Below are positions 46,667 through 55,950 of a stretch of DNA of 64,000 nt, one piece after another. Under the pieces are notes generated by a model. It did not search any database. It was not told the origin of the DNA and saw nothing but the letters and a program-made list of their open reading frames with translations. A program made the position numbers and the translations under genes. Origin of the DNA: CAVUBL01 sp963837945 (GTDB lineage Bacteria > Acidobacteriota > Thermoanaerobaculia > Multivoradales > DATKCC01); contig CAWIQD010000032.1 in the NCBI GenBank assembly GCA_963837945.1, positions 134,052 through 198,051 of the forward strand, read 5' to 3'. Numbering within the stretch: the first letter of the stretch is position 1; the number at the start of each line of letters is the position of its first letter.

Positions 46667-48292
46667 TCAGCCCATGAAGGGGTACGGGAAGTCGGTCGCG
46701 GGCACGAAGGTCTCCTTGACCGAGCGCTGCGAGACCCACCGGACCAGGTTGAAGATCGAGCCCGCCTTGTCGTTCGTGCCCGACGCCCTGGCGCCGCCGA
46801 ACGGTTGCTGGCTGACCACCGCGCCGGTCGGCTTGTCGTTGACGTAGAAGTTGCCCGCCGCGTGGCGCAGGCGCCGGGACAGGTCGACGATCGCCCTGCG
46901 GTCCTGGGCGAAGATCGCGCCGGTCAGGCCGTAGGGGCTGGTCGAGTCCACGAGGTCCGCGGTCGCGGCGAGGTCTCGGTCCTCGTAGACGAATACCGTC
47001 AGCACCGGGCCGAAGATCTCCTCCGCCATGAGCTTCGATCGCGGATCGGCCGACACCACCACGGTCGGCTCGATGAAGTACCCCTCGGACCTGTCGTTGC
47101 CGCCGCCCAGGATCACTTCGAAGCCGTCCGCGCCCTCGGCGTGCTCGACGTAGCCCACGATCCGCTCGAAGGCGCTCTCGTCGATCACCGCCGCCATGAA
47201 GTTCCGGAAGTCCGTGGGCGCGCCCATCCGGATGCGTCCGACCTGCTCCTCGAGCCCCTCGCGCACCCGCGGCCAGAGCGACTTCGGCACGTAGGCCCGG
47301 GAGGCCGCCGAGCACTTCTGCCCTTGGAACTCGAAGCCGCCCCGGACGAGCGCCGTGACCAGCGCCGGCACGTCGGCCGACGGGTGGGCGAAGACGAAGT
47401 CCTTGCCGCCGGTCTCGCCGACGATCCGCGGGTAGGAGCGGTAGCGTGGGAGGGCCTCGGCGATCGTCCGCCACATGCCCTGGAAGGTGTCGGTCGAGCC
47501 AGTGAAGTGGAGGCCGGCGAAGGCGGGGCTCGCGAGGACGGGGTTGCCCACCTGGCTGCCGCGCCCGGGCACGAAGTTGATCACCCCCGGCGGCAGCCCC
47601 GCCTCCTCGAGGAGCTTCATCAGCTGGTAGCAGACGTAGACGACGCTCGAGGCCGGCTTCCAGAGGACGGTGTTGCCCATGAGCGCCGGCGCGGTCGGCA
47701 GGTTGCCGCTGATCGAGGCGAAGTTGAACGGCGTGACCGCGAAGACGAAGCCCTCGAGCGCGCGGTACTCGACGTGGTTCCACATGCCGGCCGACGAGCG
47801 CGCCTGCATGGCGTAGAGCTGGCGCATGTAGGCCGGATTGAAGCGCCAGAAGTCGGCAAGCTCGCAGACCACGTCGATCTCCGCCTGGTGGATGGTCTTC
47901 GACTGATCGAGCATGCAGGCGGCGTTCATCCGCTCGCGCCAGGGACCGGCGAGGAGGTCCGCCGCCTTCAGGAAGACCGCCGCCCGCGCCTCCCAGTCCA
48001 TCTCGGACCACTCGGCCCACGCCGCGCCGGCGGCCTCGATCGCCTGCGCCACCTCGGCGGGGCCGGCCTGGTGGTAGGTGGCGAGCACGTGTCCGTGGTC
48101 GTGCGGGCAGACCGCCGTGCCGGTCTTGCCGGTGCGGATCTCGCGGCCACCGATGACCAGCGGGATCTCGATCTCCTCCCCCAGGATCCGTTCGATCTCG
48201 CCCGCCAGCCGGTCGCGCTCGGCGGAGCCCGGGGCGTAGCTCAGGACCGGCTCGTTCTGGGGTTCGGGGACGCTGACGACGGCGTTGGGCAT
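46667..48292 (-). CDS. pruA: L-glutamate gamma-semialdehyde (P5C) dehydrogenase
   Basis: 541 residues, the single-function PruA size. MLDQSKTIHQAEIDVVCELADFWRFN in parts, FAVTPFNFASISGNLP, general base in IVGETGGKDFV, nucleophile FEFQGQKCSAASRAYVP, and PVLTVFVYEDRD with NFYVNDKPTGAVVSQQPFGG. It oxidises P5C to glutamate with NAD, the second step of proline use. No putA or PRODH is adjacent. The start is ATG 48292 with AGGAGGAACC upstream. Confidence 0.95.
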   Translation of the reverse strand: MPNAVVSVPEPQNEPVLSYAPGSAERDRLAGEIERILGEEIEIPLVIGGREIRTGKTGTAVCPHDHGHVLATYHQAGPAEVAQAIEAAGAAWAEWSEMDWEARAAVFLKAADLLAGPWRERMNAACMLDQSKTIHQAEIDVVCELADFWRFNPAYMRQLYAMQARSSAGMWNHVEYRALEGFVFAVTPFNFASISGNLPTAPALMGNTVLWKPASSVVYVCYQLMKLLEEAGLPPGVINFVPGRGSQVGNPVLASPAFAGLHFTGSTDTFQGMWRTIAEALPRYRSYPRIVGETGGKDFVFAHPSADVPALVTALVRGGFEFQGQKCSAASRAYVPKSLWPRVREGLEEQVGRIRMGAPTDFRNFMAAVIDESAFERIVGYVEHAEGADGFEVILGGGNDRSEGYFIEPTVVVSADPRSKLMAEEIFGPVLTVFVYEDRDLAATADLVDSTSPYGLTGAIFAQDRRAIVDLSRRLRHAAGNFYVNDKPTGAVVSQQPFGGARASGTNDKAGSIFNLVRWVSQRSVKETFVPATDFPYPFMG

Positions 48293-48380
48293 GGCGGTTC
48301 CTCCTCGTCGGTGCTGACTTGGATCGCTGGAGCCCGCGGGCGCTTCAGGCCCTCGGAGGCTCGGAAAGGTCGGGAGTCGG

Positions 48381-48399
48381 CGGCCGGGGACCCCGGCCG
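48381..48399. other. Perfect CGGCCGGGG palindrome between pruA and DUF423
   Basis: CGGCCGGGG (48381-48389) and CCCCGGCCG (48391-48399) are separated by a single A. Lack of a T-tract makes a terminator of the DUF423 gene uncertain; it could also be an operator or a simple hairpin. Confidence 0.35.
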
Positions 48400-48467
48400 C
48401 GAAAGACCCCTCCATGGTAGCCGCTCGGGCCGGAGTCCCGCAACGGCCGCGGCGCCCGGGCCCCCGC

Positions 48468-48846
48468 TCAGATCCTCAGCGCGCTCCAGGCGACGAGGAG
48501 GAACCCGGCGATCACCAGCAGGCCACCCAGCGGCGTGACCGCCCCGAGCCAGCGAGGCGCTCCGAGCGCGAGGGCGAAGACGGTGCCCGAGAAGACGGCC
48601 GAGCCGACGAGCAGGCAGAGGGCCGCGGCGCTCCCGAGCGGGCTTCCGGGCGCCCGGCCGTGGAGCGCCACCAGGCCGGCGAGGATGGTGCCGAAACCAC
48701 CGTAGACGAGATAGCGGGCGGCGGTCTCCCAGAAGCTCCAGGGACTCCGGCGAGAGCTTCCCCCGGAGGCCGTGGGCACCGAAGGCGCCGGCGGCCACGG
48801 CCAAGGCGCAAGCGAAGGCACCGAGCGAGACGAGCGAGCGGATCAT
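48468..48846 (-). CDS. DUF423 membrane protein, frameshifted
   Basis: About 125 residues with four membrane helices. N-terminus VSLGAFACALAVAAGAFGAHGLRGKLSP is the DUF423 signature (GAFGAHGL). A surplus base near 48730-48737 splits the gene: without it, SPESLELWETAARYLVYGGFG follows, as expected. C-terminal GLLVIAGFLLVAWSALR completes the family. The role is unknown (YwdK/YgdD group). Confidence 0.8.
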
Positions 48847-48914
48847 GTCGAGGTTCCTCCCGCCACCCTGGATATCACGTCCGGGCCCGAGTGCCCCCAT
48901 CCGGCCGCGAACTC

Positions 48915-48943
48915 TTGCGCTGGCAGGCTGGGTGCGATATGCT
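48915..48943 (+). promoter_or_regulatory. Promoter of the BNR-repeat protein gene
   Basis: TTGCGC (48915-48920), 17 bases, TATGCT (48938-48943), then an AT-rich start region TGTAAAAGCATC, 46 bases before the ATG. Confidence 0.6.
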
Positions 48944-48988
48944 GTAAAAGCATCTAGCGGCTTCCCGTCGTAGCCGCAAGGAGACGAG

Positions 48989-51386
48989 ATGACCCTCCGC
49001 CTGCCGGTGGCCCTTGCCCTCCCCCTCCTGTTCCTGGGGCCGCTTGCCGCCCCGTCCCGGGCGGCGCTCTGGCGCCCCCTGGGGCCCCGCGCCGGCCAGC
49101 CGACTCTCGACCTCGCCCTCGAGGCGACCGACCCGGCCGTTCTCTACGCCGTCGCGCCCGCCGGCGTCTTTCGGAGCGACGACCGGGGCGCCCACTGGCA
49201 GCTGATGGGCGAGGGGTTGGCATACGACCCCGGTGGCGGCGCGGTCGCCGCCGACCCGGCCGAGCCCGGGCGTCTGCTCCTGCGGCGCGCGGGCGCTCCG
49301 CTCTGGCGCAGCACGGACGGAGGGTCGCACTGGGGTCCCGTCGATCCGGCGGGCCAGCCCGGTCTCCAGGCGCGGGCCGTGCTCTTCGCGCCCGGGCCTT
49401 CCGGCACCGCCTACGCCGTCGTCGGTGCTTCGGTCTTCCGCAGCCTGGACGACGGCGCGACCTGGACGCCGAGGGGCGGCGGCTTCGGCGCCTACCAGCC
49501 CGACGCCCTGGCCGCGGATCCCCTGGCGGCGGAAACGCTCTACGCAGCGACGAGCCGGATCACGTCGTCCGGCATCGCGGGCGCCCACTTCGACCTGAGG
49601 ATCTTCCGGAGCCCCGACGGAGGGGCCACCTGGCAGGCGTTGACCGCGCCCGGGCAGCTCGGGTCCGAAGAGCCCTCGGGCCTCGTCGCGGGCGACGTCC
49701 TCGTCGCGCCCACGGCCCCCGCGGCCCTCTTCCTGGCCACCGGCGACACCGGTGTGCTCCGGAGCCTCGACGGCGGCGTCACCTGGGCGAGCGCCAACAC
49801 CGGGTTCGAGGCGGGCTTCGACGTCGAGCGGCTGGCGGTCGATCCTTCCGATCCCGACCTGCTCTACGCCGCGAGCGCCGGCTTCGCCGCTCCCGGCGTC
49901 TACAAGTCGACCGACCGCGGCGGACACTGGGCTCCCGCCGGCGCGGGGATCCCGGACGGCCTGCCGGTCCACCGGGTGGTGGTGGATCCGAGCGAGACCG
50001 ACCGCCTCTACGCCGCGACGGACGCCGGCGTCTACGGCTCGGAGGACGGCGGCGGGACCTGGAGCTCCCTGGCCCCCGGGATGGCCTCCGAGATCCGGGC
50101 CCTCCGGGGCGATCCCTTCGACGACGCCACTTGGTTCGCCCTCCCGACGTCGGCCGCGATCCTGCGGACCACCGACGGCGGCACCACCTGGACGCCCTTC
50201 GCCACCGGCCTCGAGACGCGGCTCCTCGCCAACGTCCTCGACCTGGCGGTCGCGCCCTGCGCCGCCGACACCCTGTACCTTTCGACCCGCGGGACCACTC
50301 CGCCGGTGCCGCCCGCGAACCTGGTCCTCGAGAGCGACGACGGTGGGGCCACCTGGGACCCGACCCCCGGCCAGCCCGCGGAGCCTCTCGAGCGCCTGGT
50401 GGTCGACGGGCGCCTGTGCGACACGATCTTCGGCCTGGGCAACGGCGAGACCTTCTGGCATACCGAGGACGGAGCCGCGACCTGGAAGCACGTCGCCGTG
50501 GCCCAGCTTGCGCTCCCTCCTGGTCGATCCCGACGACCCGAGCCTGCTCTACGCCGGCACCCAGTCCTTCGACCCGAACCAGGACCAGGGCTTCTGCCGC
50601 TCGAGCGACGGCGGCGCCGGCTGGACCTGTCCGGCGACGCCCTTCGCCCATTTCGCCACCACCTCGGCCCTGGCCGCAGCCCTCGGCTCGCCACCCGCGC
50701 TCTACGCGGCGGTCACGAGCTCGGTCGCCGACGCGGTCTTCTCGAGCCGGGATCGGGGCCTGAGCTGGAGGCGGGCCGCCGGGACGGGCCTCCCCGCCGC
50801 GGGGCTCGCCGGCCTGGTCGTCGGCCCGGACGGCTCGACCCTGTGGGCAGCCACGCGGGAGGCCGGGGTCTTTCGGAGCCACGACGGCGGAGCCGACTGG
50901 ACGCCGGTCTCCCAGGGCCTGGAGTCGCCACGGGTGAACCAGCTCGCGATCGGGTCGGGCGGCCTCTACGCGGCGACCGCGGCGGGGGTCTACGTCCTCG
51001 ACACGTCGGCCGGGGCGGGCGAGCCGCCGCCGCCGGAGGGCCTCCCGTGGACCACCGACCCGACCTATCCCGGCTTCCGCTTCAAGGTGCGAATCGGCCA
51101 GGGCGCCGCCGCGCCGATCTCCGGCACGCGCGAGCCCGCCTGCCTGCCCGAGACGGTGTGCCTCTCGGGCGCGCTGTCGGGGCGCTCGGAGCTGTTGCTG
51201 CGGATCGTGGGGCCGAAGCCGAACGGCTGGCTCTGGCCGACGCTGGTCAAGCTCTCGACCTCGGAGACCGAGGTCTGGATCGAGCAGCTCGCGACCGGAC
51301 GGCTGCGCTACTACGACCTCGCCGGCGCCCGGCCTGGGATCGACGAGCTGCCCGGCCTGTTCGACCGCTTCGGGTTCCTGCCCTGA
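48989..51386 (+). CDS. Secreted BNR/sialidase-like beta-propeller protein, frameshifted
   Basis: About 798 residues after removing one base near 50504-50512. Signal peptide 1-25. At least eight Asp-box (BNR) repeats of the kind FRSDDRGAHWQ, WRSTDGGSHWG, FRSLDDGATW, FRSPDGGATW, LRSLDGGVTW, YKSTDRGGHW, LESDDGGATW, FRSHDGGADW, alternating with DP(S/A)DP-LLYAA strands: a VPS10/YCF48-like propeller without sialidase catalytic residues. The C-terminal domain (YPGFRFKVRI, EPACLPETVCLSGAL, SGRSELLLRIVG, IEQLATGRLRYYDLAG) occurs in surface proteins of this kind. Probably an adhesin or scaffold. AAGGAG lies 8 bases upstream of the ATG. Confidence 0.8.
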
Positions 51387-51408
51387 GGGCTCGGAGCCTG
51401 GAAGGCCC

Positions 51409-51693
51409 TCAGCCGATCTCGGAGAGGGGCTGGATCGCCGCCACCCGGCCCCGCGGGATGACCACCCGCGGGTGACGGGCCCAGACGCCGTAGCGGCTGG
51501 CGCCGGTGAGCCAGTCGCCTTTCGACTTGCCGTCTTCGCCCTCGCGGTGCGAGTCGGCGTCGAGGAGCACCACCCGCTCGGCGTCCTCGTCGTCGCAGCG
51601 GCCGACCCAGACCTCCTCGCCGGTCGTGTCGACGACCACCGTGATGCCGTGCAACGGGCTCTTGTGGCCGTGGCCGGGGAAGGTGCGCTCCAT
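51409..51693 (-). CDS. Conserved-looking small protein, unknown
   Basis: 94 residues, not recognised. It has a basic/His start (ERTFPGHGHKSPLHG), a strand-rich core ITVVVDTTGEEVWVGRCDDED, RVVLLDADSHRE and a late PRVVIPRGRVAAIQPL; the alternation suggests a small beta-barrel. It follows the bacilliredoxin gene by 11 bases in the same direction, so the two are likely co-expressed and it may have a redox or thiol role, which is inference only. Confidence 0.55.
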   Translation of the reverse strand: MERTFPGHGHKSPLHGITVVVDTTGEEVWVGRCDDEDAERVVLLDADSHREGEDGKSKGDWLTGASRYGVWARHPRVVIPRGRVAAIQPLSEIG

Positions 51694-51704
51694 GGCGGGG
51701 CGGC

Positions 51705-52124
51705 TCAGCCGCAGACCTCGTCGAACACCTGGACCAGGTCGCCGGCGACGGCGTGGGCGTCGCGGCTCTCGATCCGGTGGCGGGGCATGAAGTAGACCAG
51801 CTCGCCGTCCTTGAACACCGCGATCGAGGGGCTGGAGGGCGGGATGTCCGGCAGGTACGAGCGCGCCTTGGCGGTCGCCTCGACGTCCTGGCCGGCGAAG
51901 ACCGAGACCACCCGGTCCGGCTTCTTGCCGCTCTCCAGGGCGAGCCGCACCGCGGGGCGGGCCATGCCCGCGGCGCAGCCGCAGACGGAGTTGAACACGA
52001 GCATGGCGGTGCCCTGCTTGTCCGCCATGAAGGCGTCGACGTCCTCGGGAGTGACGAGCTCCTGGACGCCGGCGCTCACCAGCTCTTCGCGCATCGGCCT
52101 GACGAGGATCGGACTGTACGGCAC
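51705..52124 (-). CDS. brxB: BrxA/BrxB family bacilliredoxin
   Basis: 139 residues from GTG 52124, AGGAGG upstream. Thioredoxin-like fold with the CGC active site in LVFNSVCGCAAGMARP, preceded by TPEDVDAFMADKQG and followed by VVSVFAGQDVEATAKARSYLP and IPPSSPSIAVFKDGELVYFMPRH. Family members remove bacillithiol from proteins after oxidative stress. Whether this host makes bacillithiol cannot be judged from the window. Confidence 0.92.
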   Translation of the reverse strand: MPYSPILVRPMREELVSAGVQELVTPEDVDAFMADKQGTAMLVFNSVCGCAAGMARPAVRLALESGKKPDRVVSVFAGQDVEATAKARSYLPDIPPSSPSIAVFKDGELVYFMPRHRIESRDAHAVAGDLVQVFDEVCG

Positions 52125-52257
52125 GTTGGGTTCCTCCTGGATCTGGTGAGCCGGGATCGGGCCCGGACCCACCGATTCTACATGCGGAATCACTTCCACG
52201 TTCCCCGCTCCCGGCCGGAGCGCGGTACGGAGGCGCTCAGGCTCGTGGACCAAGCTC

Positions 52258-53573
52258 TCAGATCTCCTGGTGGGTCAGGTGGGCCAGGCGATCGATCAGC
52301 CGGTGCCAGGGGGTGCGGTGCCAGGTCTCGGCGCGCAAGCGGCGGCAGCGCCGGAGGTCCCGCTCGAAGGCCGCGGTCAGCAGAGCGGCGACGCCGGGGT
52401 CGATCAGCCCACGCTCACCTCGTCGTTGATCTCGAACGAGCGGGAGTCGAAGTTGGTCGAGCCGACGTGCGACCACAGGCCGTCGACCACCATCACCTTC
52501 GCGTGCAGGAGGGTCGGCGTGTACTCGTAGAGCTCGACGCCGGCCTCGAGGAGCTCCCGGTAGTGGACGTGGCCGGCGTGGAGGACCAGCTTGCTGTCGA
52601 CCCCCTCCGGGCCGGGGAGCATGAGGCGCACGCGCACCCCGCGCGCGACCGCCTCGCGCAGCAGGTCGAGCACGTCCCGGCCGGGCACGAAGTAGGGGTT
52701 CTGGATCAGGATCGTCTTGCGGGCCGAGGCGATCGCCAGCTTGTAGAGGAGCTCGACGGTGCTCACCTCGCCGAGGTGCGAGCTGGCGACGACGTGGCCG
52801 CGCACGTGCCCGGCCGGGGCGAGCTTCGGGAAGATCGCCTCCCCCGCCGGCACCTCGCCGGTCTCCTCCATCCAGTTCTCGAGGAACACCGACTGCAGCT
52901 CGCCGACCAGCGGGCCCTCGACCCGGATCGCGGTGTCCCGCCAGACGTGGGGCTTCGGGCCCGCCTTCGTCCACTCCTCGGCGACGCCGTGGCCGAAGGT
53001 GTACCCGATGCGGCCGTCGATGATCGTCAGCTTGCGGTGATCGCGGTGGTTGTAGGACCCCAGGTGAACGACACCGAAGGGGTGGTACCAGACCAGCTTC
53101 ACCCCCGCGTCGGTCATTTCGCGGCGGACGGCGTCCGACATCCGCGAGCCGCCGACGGCGTCCACCAGGAGGCGCACCGGGACGCCCTGGCGGGCCTTCG
53201 CCGCGAGCGCGTCCGCCAGCCGCCGGCAGACCGCACCCCGCCACCAGACGTAGGTCTCGAAGTGGACGCTCCGTCGGGCGGCCGCCACGTCGGCGATGAC
53301 CGCGTCGAAAAACGCCTGGTCCTGGTAGACCTCGATCCGGTTGCCATCCAGGATCGGCCCCTGGGTCAGACCGGCGATCGAAGGCAGGAGCTCGGTGAAG
53401 CTCGCGAGTCGCGGGGGGTGGACGTGGCTGTGGCGCGGGGCGGTGAGCGACCAGAGCGCGAGGCCCAGGAGGACCAGTGCCGCCGCCCCCAGCCAGAGCG
53501 CCCAGCGCGGAACCGAGACCGAGCGGGCCGCCCGCGAGACGCGATCCGCCTTCGGCCTGCCCCCCGCGCCCAC
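52258..53573 (-). CDS. Phospholipase D / cardiolipin synthase-like protein, frameshifted
   Basis: About 438 residues; one base is missing in the C-run at 52408-52410 (INDEVSVG continues to LIDPGVAALL). One N-terminal membrane helix (WALWLGAAALVLLGLALWSL), then two HKD motifs, HRDHRKLTIIDG and HAKVMVVDGLW (HxK-x4-D), with GSTNFDSRSFEINDEVS after the second. The layout matches bacterial cardiolipin synthase B-type or PLD nucleases. It is followed after 12 bases by the start region of the upstream EEP gene's end, so EEP, PLD and M19 form one run. Confidence 0.85.
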
Positions 53574-53585
53574 GGCCGGCCCGGC

Positions 53586-54392
53586 CTACCCGGCCGCCTG
53601 CGCGCTCAGCCGCAAGGACGGCCGGGCGGCGACCTCGGGCTCGGCGGCGGCCGCGCTCTCCAGCCGCAGGGTGGCCACGATCGGGTAGTGGTCCGAGGGG
53701 CCGGAGCGCAGCACCTCGGAGCGCAGCGACTGCCACGCCGGGTTGGCGAAGATGTAGTCGAGGCGCTGGCGCATGAAGCGGTGAGTGGTATCACCGGGCA
53801 GGCCGCAGAGGTTGAGCTGCTCGGAGGCGCGGAACGGCTCGAGCTCGGGAGCGCCCGGCGGGGCGTTCATGTCGCCGGTGAGCACGAACGGCGCCGCGGC
53901 GTCCTCCAGGAGCTCGGCGATGAACCGGGCCTGGCGGTCGCGGATCGAGCGCGCCAGGCGGCCCCAGGCGGCGAGGTGGGTGACGTAGAAGTCGAGCGGC
54001 TGGCCGGGGAGCTCGATGCGGCAATGGAAGAGCGAGCGGCGCTCGGCCTCGCCCGGGAGGCAGTGGACCTGCCGGCTCGCCACGCGGCCACGGGTCAGCA
54101 CCGCGTTGCCGTACTCGCCGGTGCGGTACAGGAGGCTGCGGCCGAAGACGGCCTCCATGCCGGTGAGCTCGGCCAGCGTCTCGACCTGATCCCCGAAGCG
54201 GGCGGCCCAGGTGCCGCGGTGGACCTCCTGGAGGCCGACCACGTCCGGCCTGGCCCGGCGGATCACCCGCGCGACGCTCTCGATGTAGCGGCGGGAGAAC
54301 AGGGCGCCGTAGCCCTGGATGTTGTACGACATGATCGAGACCGCCGGCGGCCGCAGCTCTCCGGCCGCGCGACGCCCGAGCGGCGGGCTCAC
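53586..54392 (-). CDS. Endonuclease/exonuclease/phosphatase (EEP) family protein
   Basis: 268 residues from GTG 54392 (overlaps the M19 stop). SIMSYNIQGYGA, metal Glu in VVGLQEVHRGTW, DFYVTHLAAWG, catalytic Asp/Asn in FVLTGDMNAPPG, and terminal GPSDHYPIVATLRL are present. The type without signal peptide often acts on nucleic acids or inositol/sphingo-lipids. With the PLD-like gene next to it, a phospholipid role is possible. The start before VSIMSYN is uncertain. Confidence 0.85.
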   Translation of the reverse strand: MSPPLGRRAAGELRPPAVSIMSYNIQGYGALFSRRYIESVARVIRRARPDVVGLQEVHRGTWAARFGDQVETLAELTGMEAVFGRSLLYRTGEYGNAVLTRGRVASRQVHCLPGEAERRSLFHCRIELPGQPLDFYVTHLAAWGRLARSIRDRQARFIAELLEDAAAPFVLTGDMNAPPGAPELEPFRASEQLNLCGLPGDTTHRFMRQRLDYIFANPAWQSLRSEVLRSGPSDHYPIVATLRLESAAAAEPEVAARPSLRLSAQAAG

Positions 54393-55759
54393 GAGGGATC
54401 CTCCGGGGCCGGAGCCGGGGCGGCGGGGCCGTCGAGCTCCTCCAGGGTCGCCTCGGACGCCGGGCGCTCGGCGCGAAGTCGCTCGCCGACCGCCTCGACC
54501 CGATCGAAGGCCCGGAGCAGGTTGCCCCCGGCGACCTTCCGGACGTCGTCGTCCGAGTAGCCCCGGCGCAGCAGCTCGGCGAGCAGCGCCGGGTAGGTCG
54601 AGACGTCCTCGAGCCCCACCGGGCCGCGCGAGATGCCGTCGAAGTCCGAGCCGATGCCGACGTGGTCGATGCCCGCGACCTCCCGCACGTGGTCGATGTG
54701 GTCGGCGACCTGGGCGAGGGTCGCGCGCACGGCGGGATGGCCGGCGTCCCAGGCCTCGAGGCCGGACGCGACGGCCTCGGGATCGCCCGGGTGGAGATCC
54801 TCGAGCCGGGCCTTCACGGCGGCGCGGTCCGCGTAGTAACGGCGGACGTCCTCGGAGACGAAGGACTCGACGAAGGTCACCATGACCAGGCCGCCGTTCT
54901 CGGACAGGCGGCGCAGCACGTCGTCGGGAACGTTTCTGGGGTGGTCGTCGAGCGCGCGGGCGGAAGAGTGGGAAAAGATGACCGGTGCCTCGCTGGTCTC
55001 CAGGGCCTGGCGCATCACATCAGCTGAAACGTGCGACAGGTCGACCAGCATTCCGAGCCGATTCATCTCGCGCACGACCTCGCGGCCGAACGGCGTGAGC
55101 CCGTGATGGACCGGCTTGTCGGTGGCCGAGTCCGCCCAGGCGGTGTTCTGGAAGTGGGTCAGGGTCATGTAGCGGGCGCCGGCGCGGTAGAGCTGCCGGA
55201 GGACCCCGAGGGAGTCGTGGATCGAGTGGCCGCCCTCGACCCCGATGAGCGACGCGATCTTGCCGGCGGCGAAAATCCGGCGCACGTCGCCCGGCCCGTA
55301 GGCGACCTCGAAGGTCTCCGGCCAGCGCTCGGCCATCCGGTGGACGACGTCGATCTGCTCGAGCACCTGCTGGACCGCCTCGGGCTCGGGCAGCGTCGAG
55401 GGCACGTAGACCGACCAGAACTGGGCGCCCACACCGCCCTTGCGGAGGCGCTCGATGTCGGTGTGCATCGGCGGGTCGAGCCCGGCGGTGCTGGCGCCGA
55501 GATCGAGCTTCGCCAGGTGGTTGCCGGTCCGCTTCCGGACCTCCCAGGGCGTGTCGTTGTGGCCGTCGATCAGCGGCGTCGTGCGCAGCAGCTCGCGCGC
55601 GTGCGCCACGAGCTCGGCCGGAGGTGCGGCCTCACGCGGTGCGGTTCCGGCCATCGGCTCACGGTGCTCCTGGGCCGCCAGGCCCGACGTCGTCCCCGCG
55701 AGGGCGAGGAGCGCCACGGCGCAGGCCCTGCCGACTCCGTCCCATCCCGGTCTCCCCAC
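54389..55759 (-). CDS. Membrane dipeptidase, family M19
   Basis: 456 residues from GTG 55759, which has GGAGG 11 bases upstream (an in-frame TTG at 55777 lacks one). Signal peptide through GLAAQ. Metal motif PLIDGHNDTPWEVR, SLIGVEGGHSIHD, MLVDLSHVSADVM, VIFSHSSARALDDHPRNVPD and HVGIGSDFDG are intact. It hydrolyses dipeptides, including those with a D-residue at the C-terminus. The tail is Pro/Ala-rich. It lies in the run with EEP and PLD genes, divergent from the TPR gene. Confidence 0.92.
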   Translation of the reverse strand: MGRPGWDGVGRACAVALLALAGTTSGLAAQEHREPMAGTAPREAAPPAELVAHARELLRTTPLIDGHNDTPWEVRKRTGNHLAKLDLGASTAGLDPPMHTDIERLRKGGVGAQFWSVYVPSTLPEPEAVQQVLEQIDVVHRMAERWPETFEVAYGPGDVRRIFAAGKIASLIGVEGGHSIHDSLGVLRQLYRAGARYMTLTHFQNTAWADSATDKPVHHGLTPFGREVVREMNRLGMLVDLSHVSADVMRQALETSEAPVIFSHSSARALDDHPRNVPDDVLRRLSENGGLVMVTFVESFVSEDVRRYYADRAAVKARLEDLHPGDPEAVASGLEAWDAGHPAVRATLAQVADHIDHVREVAGIDHVGIGSDFDGISRGPVGLEDVSTYPALLAELLRRGYSDDDVRKVAGGNLLRAFDRVEAVGERLRAERPASEATLEELDGPAAPAPAPEDPS

Positions 55760-55911
55760 GTCCGTCCGATCCTCCAAGAGCGGCGATCATAGCAGCCCCT
55801 CTCCGCGCCCGGATCCGGGCCGGAACCGCGCAAGCGGCGGCCGGACGGCAGGTTGGCAGCCCGACGCCGGAGGGTCGGCTATCCTACTCCTGCGGATCCT
55901 GGGACGGGGGT

Positions 55912-55940
55912 TTGCCGCGACGCTGATTTCATAATATAGT
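55912..55940 (+). promoter_or_regulatory. Promoter with near-leaderless start for TPR gene
   Basis: TTGCCG (55912-55917), 17 bases, TATAGT (55935-55940). Transcription would begin about 4 bases before the ATG at 55951, and no ribosome-binding site fits in that space. Confidence 0.65.
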
Positions 55941-55950
55941 TGATTCTCGA

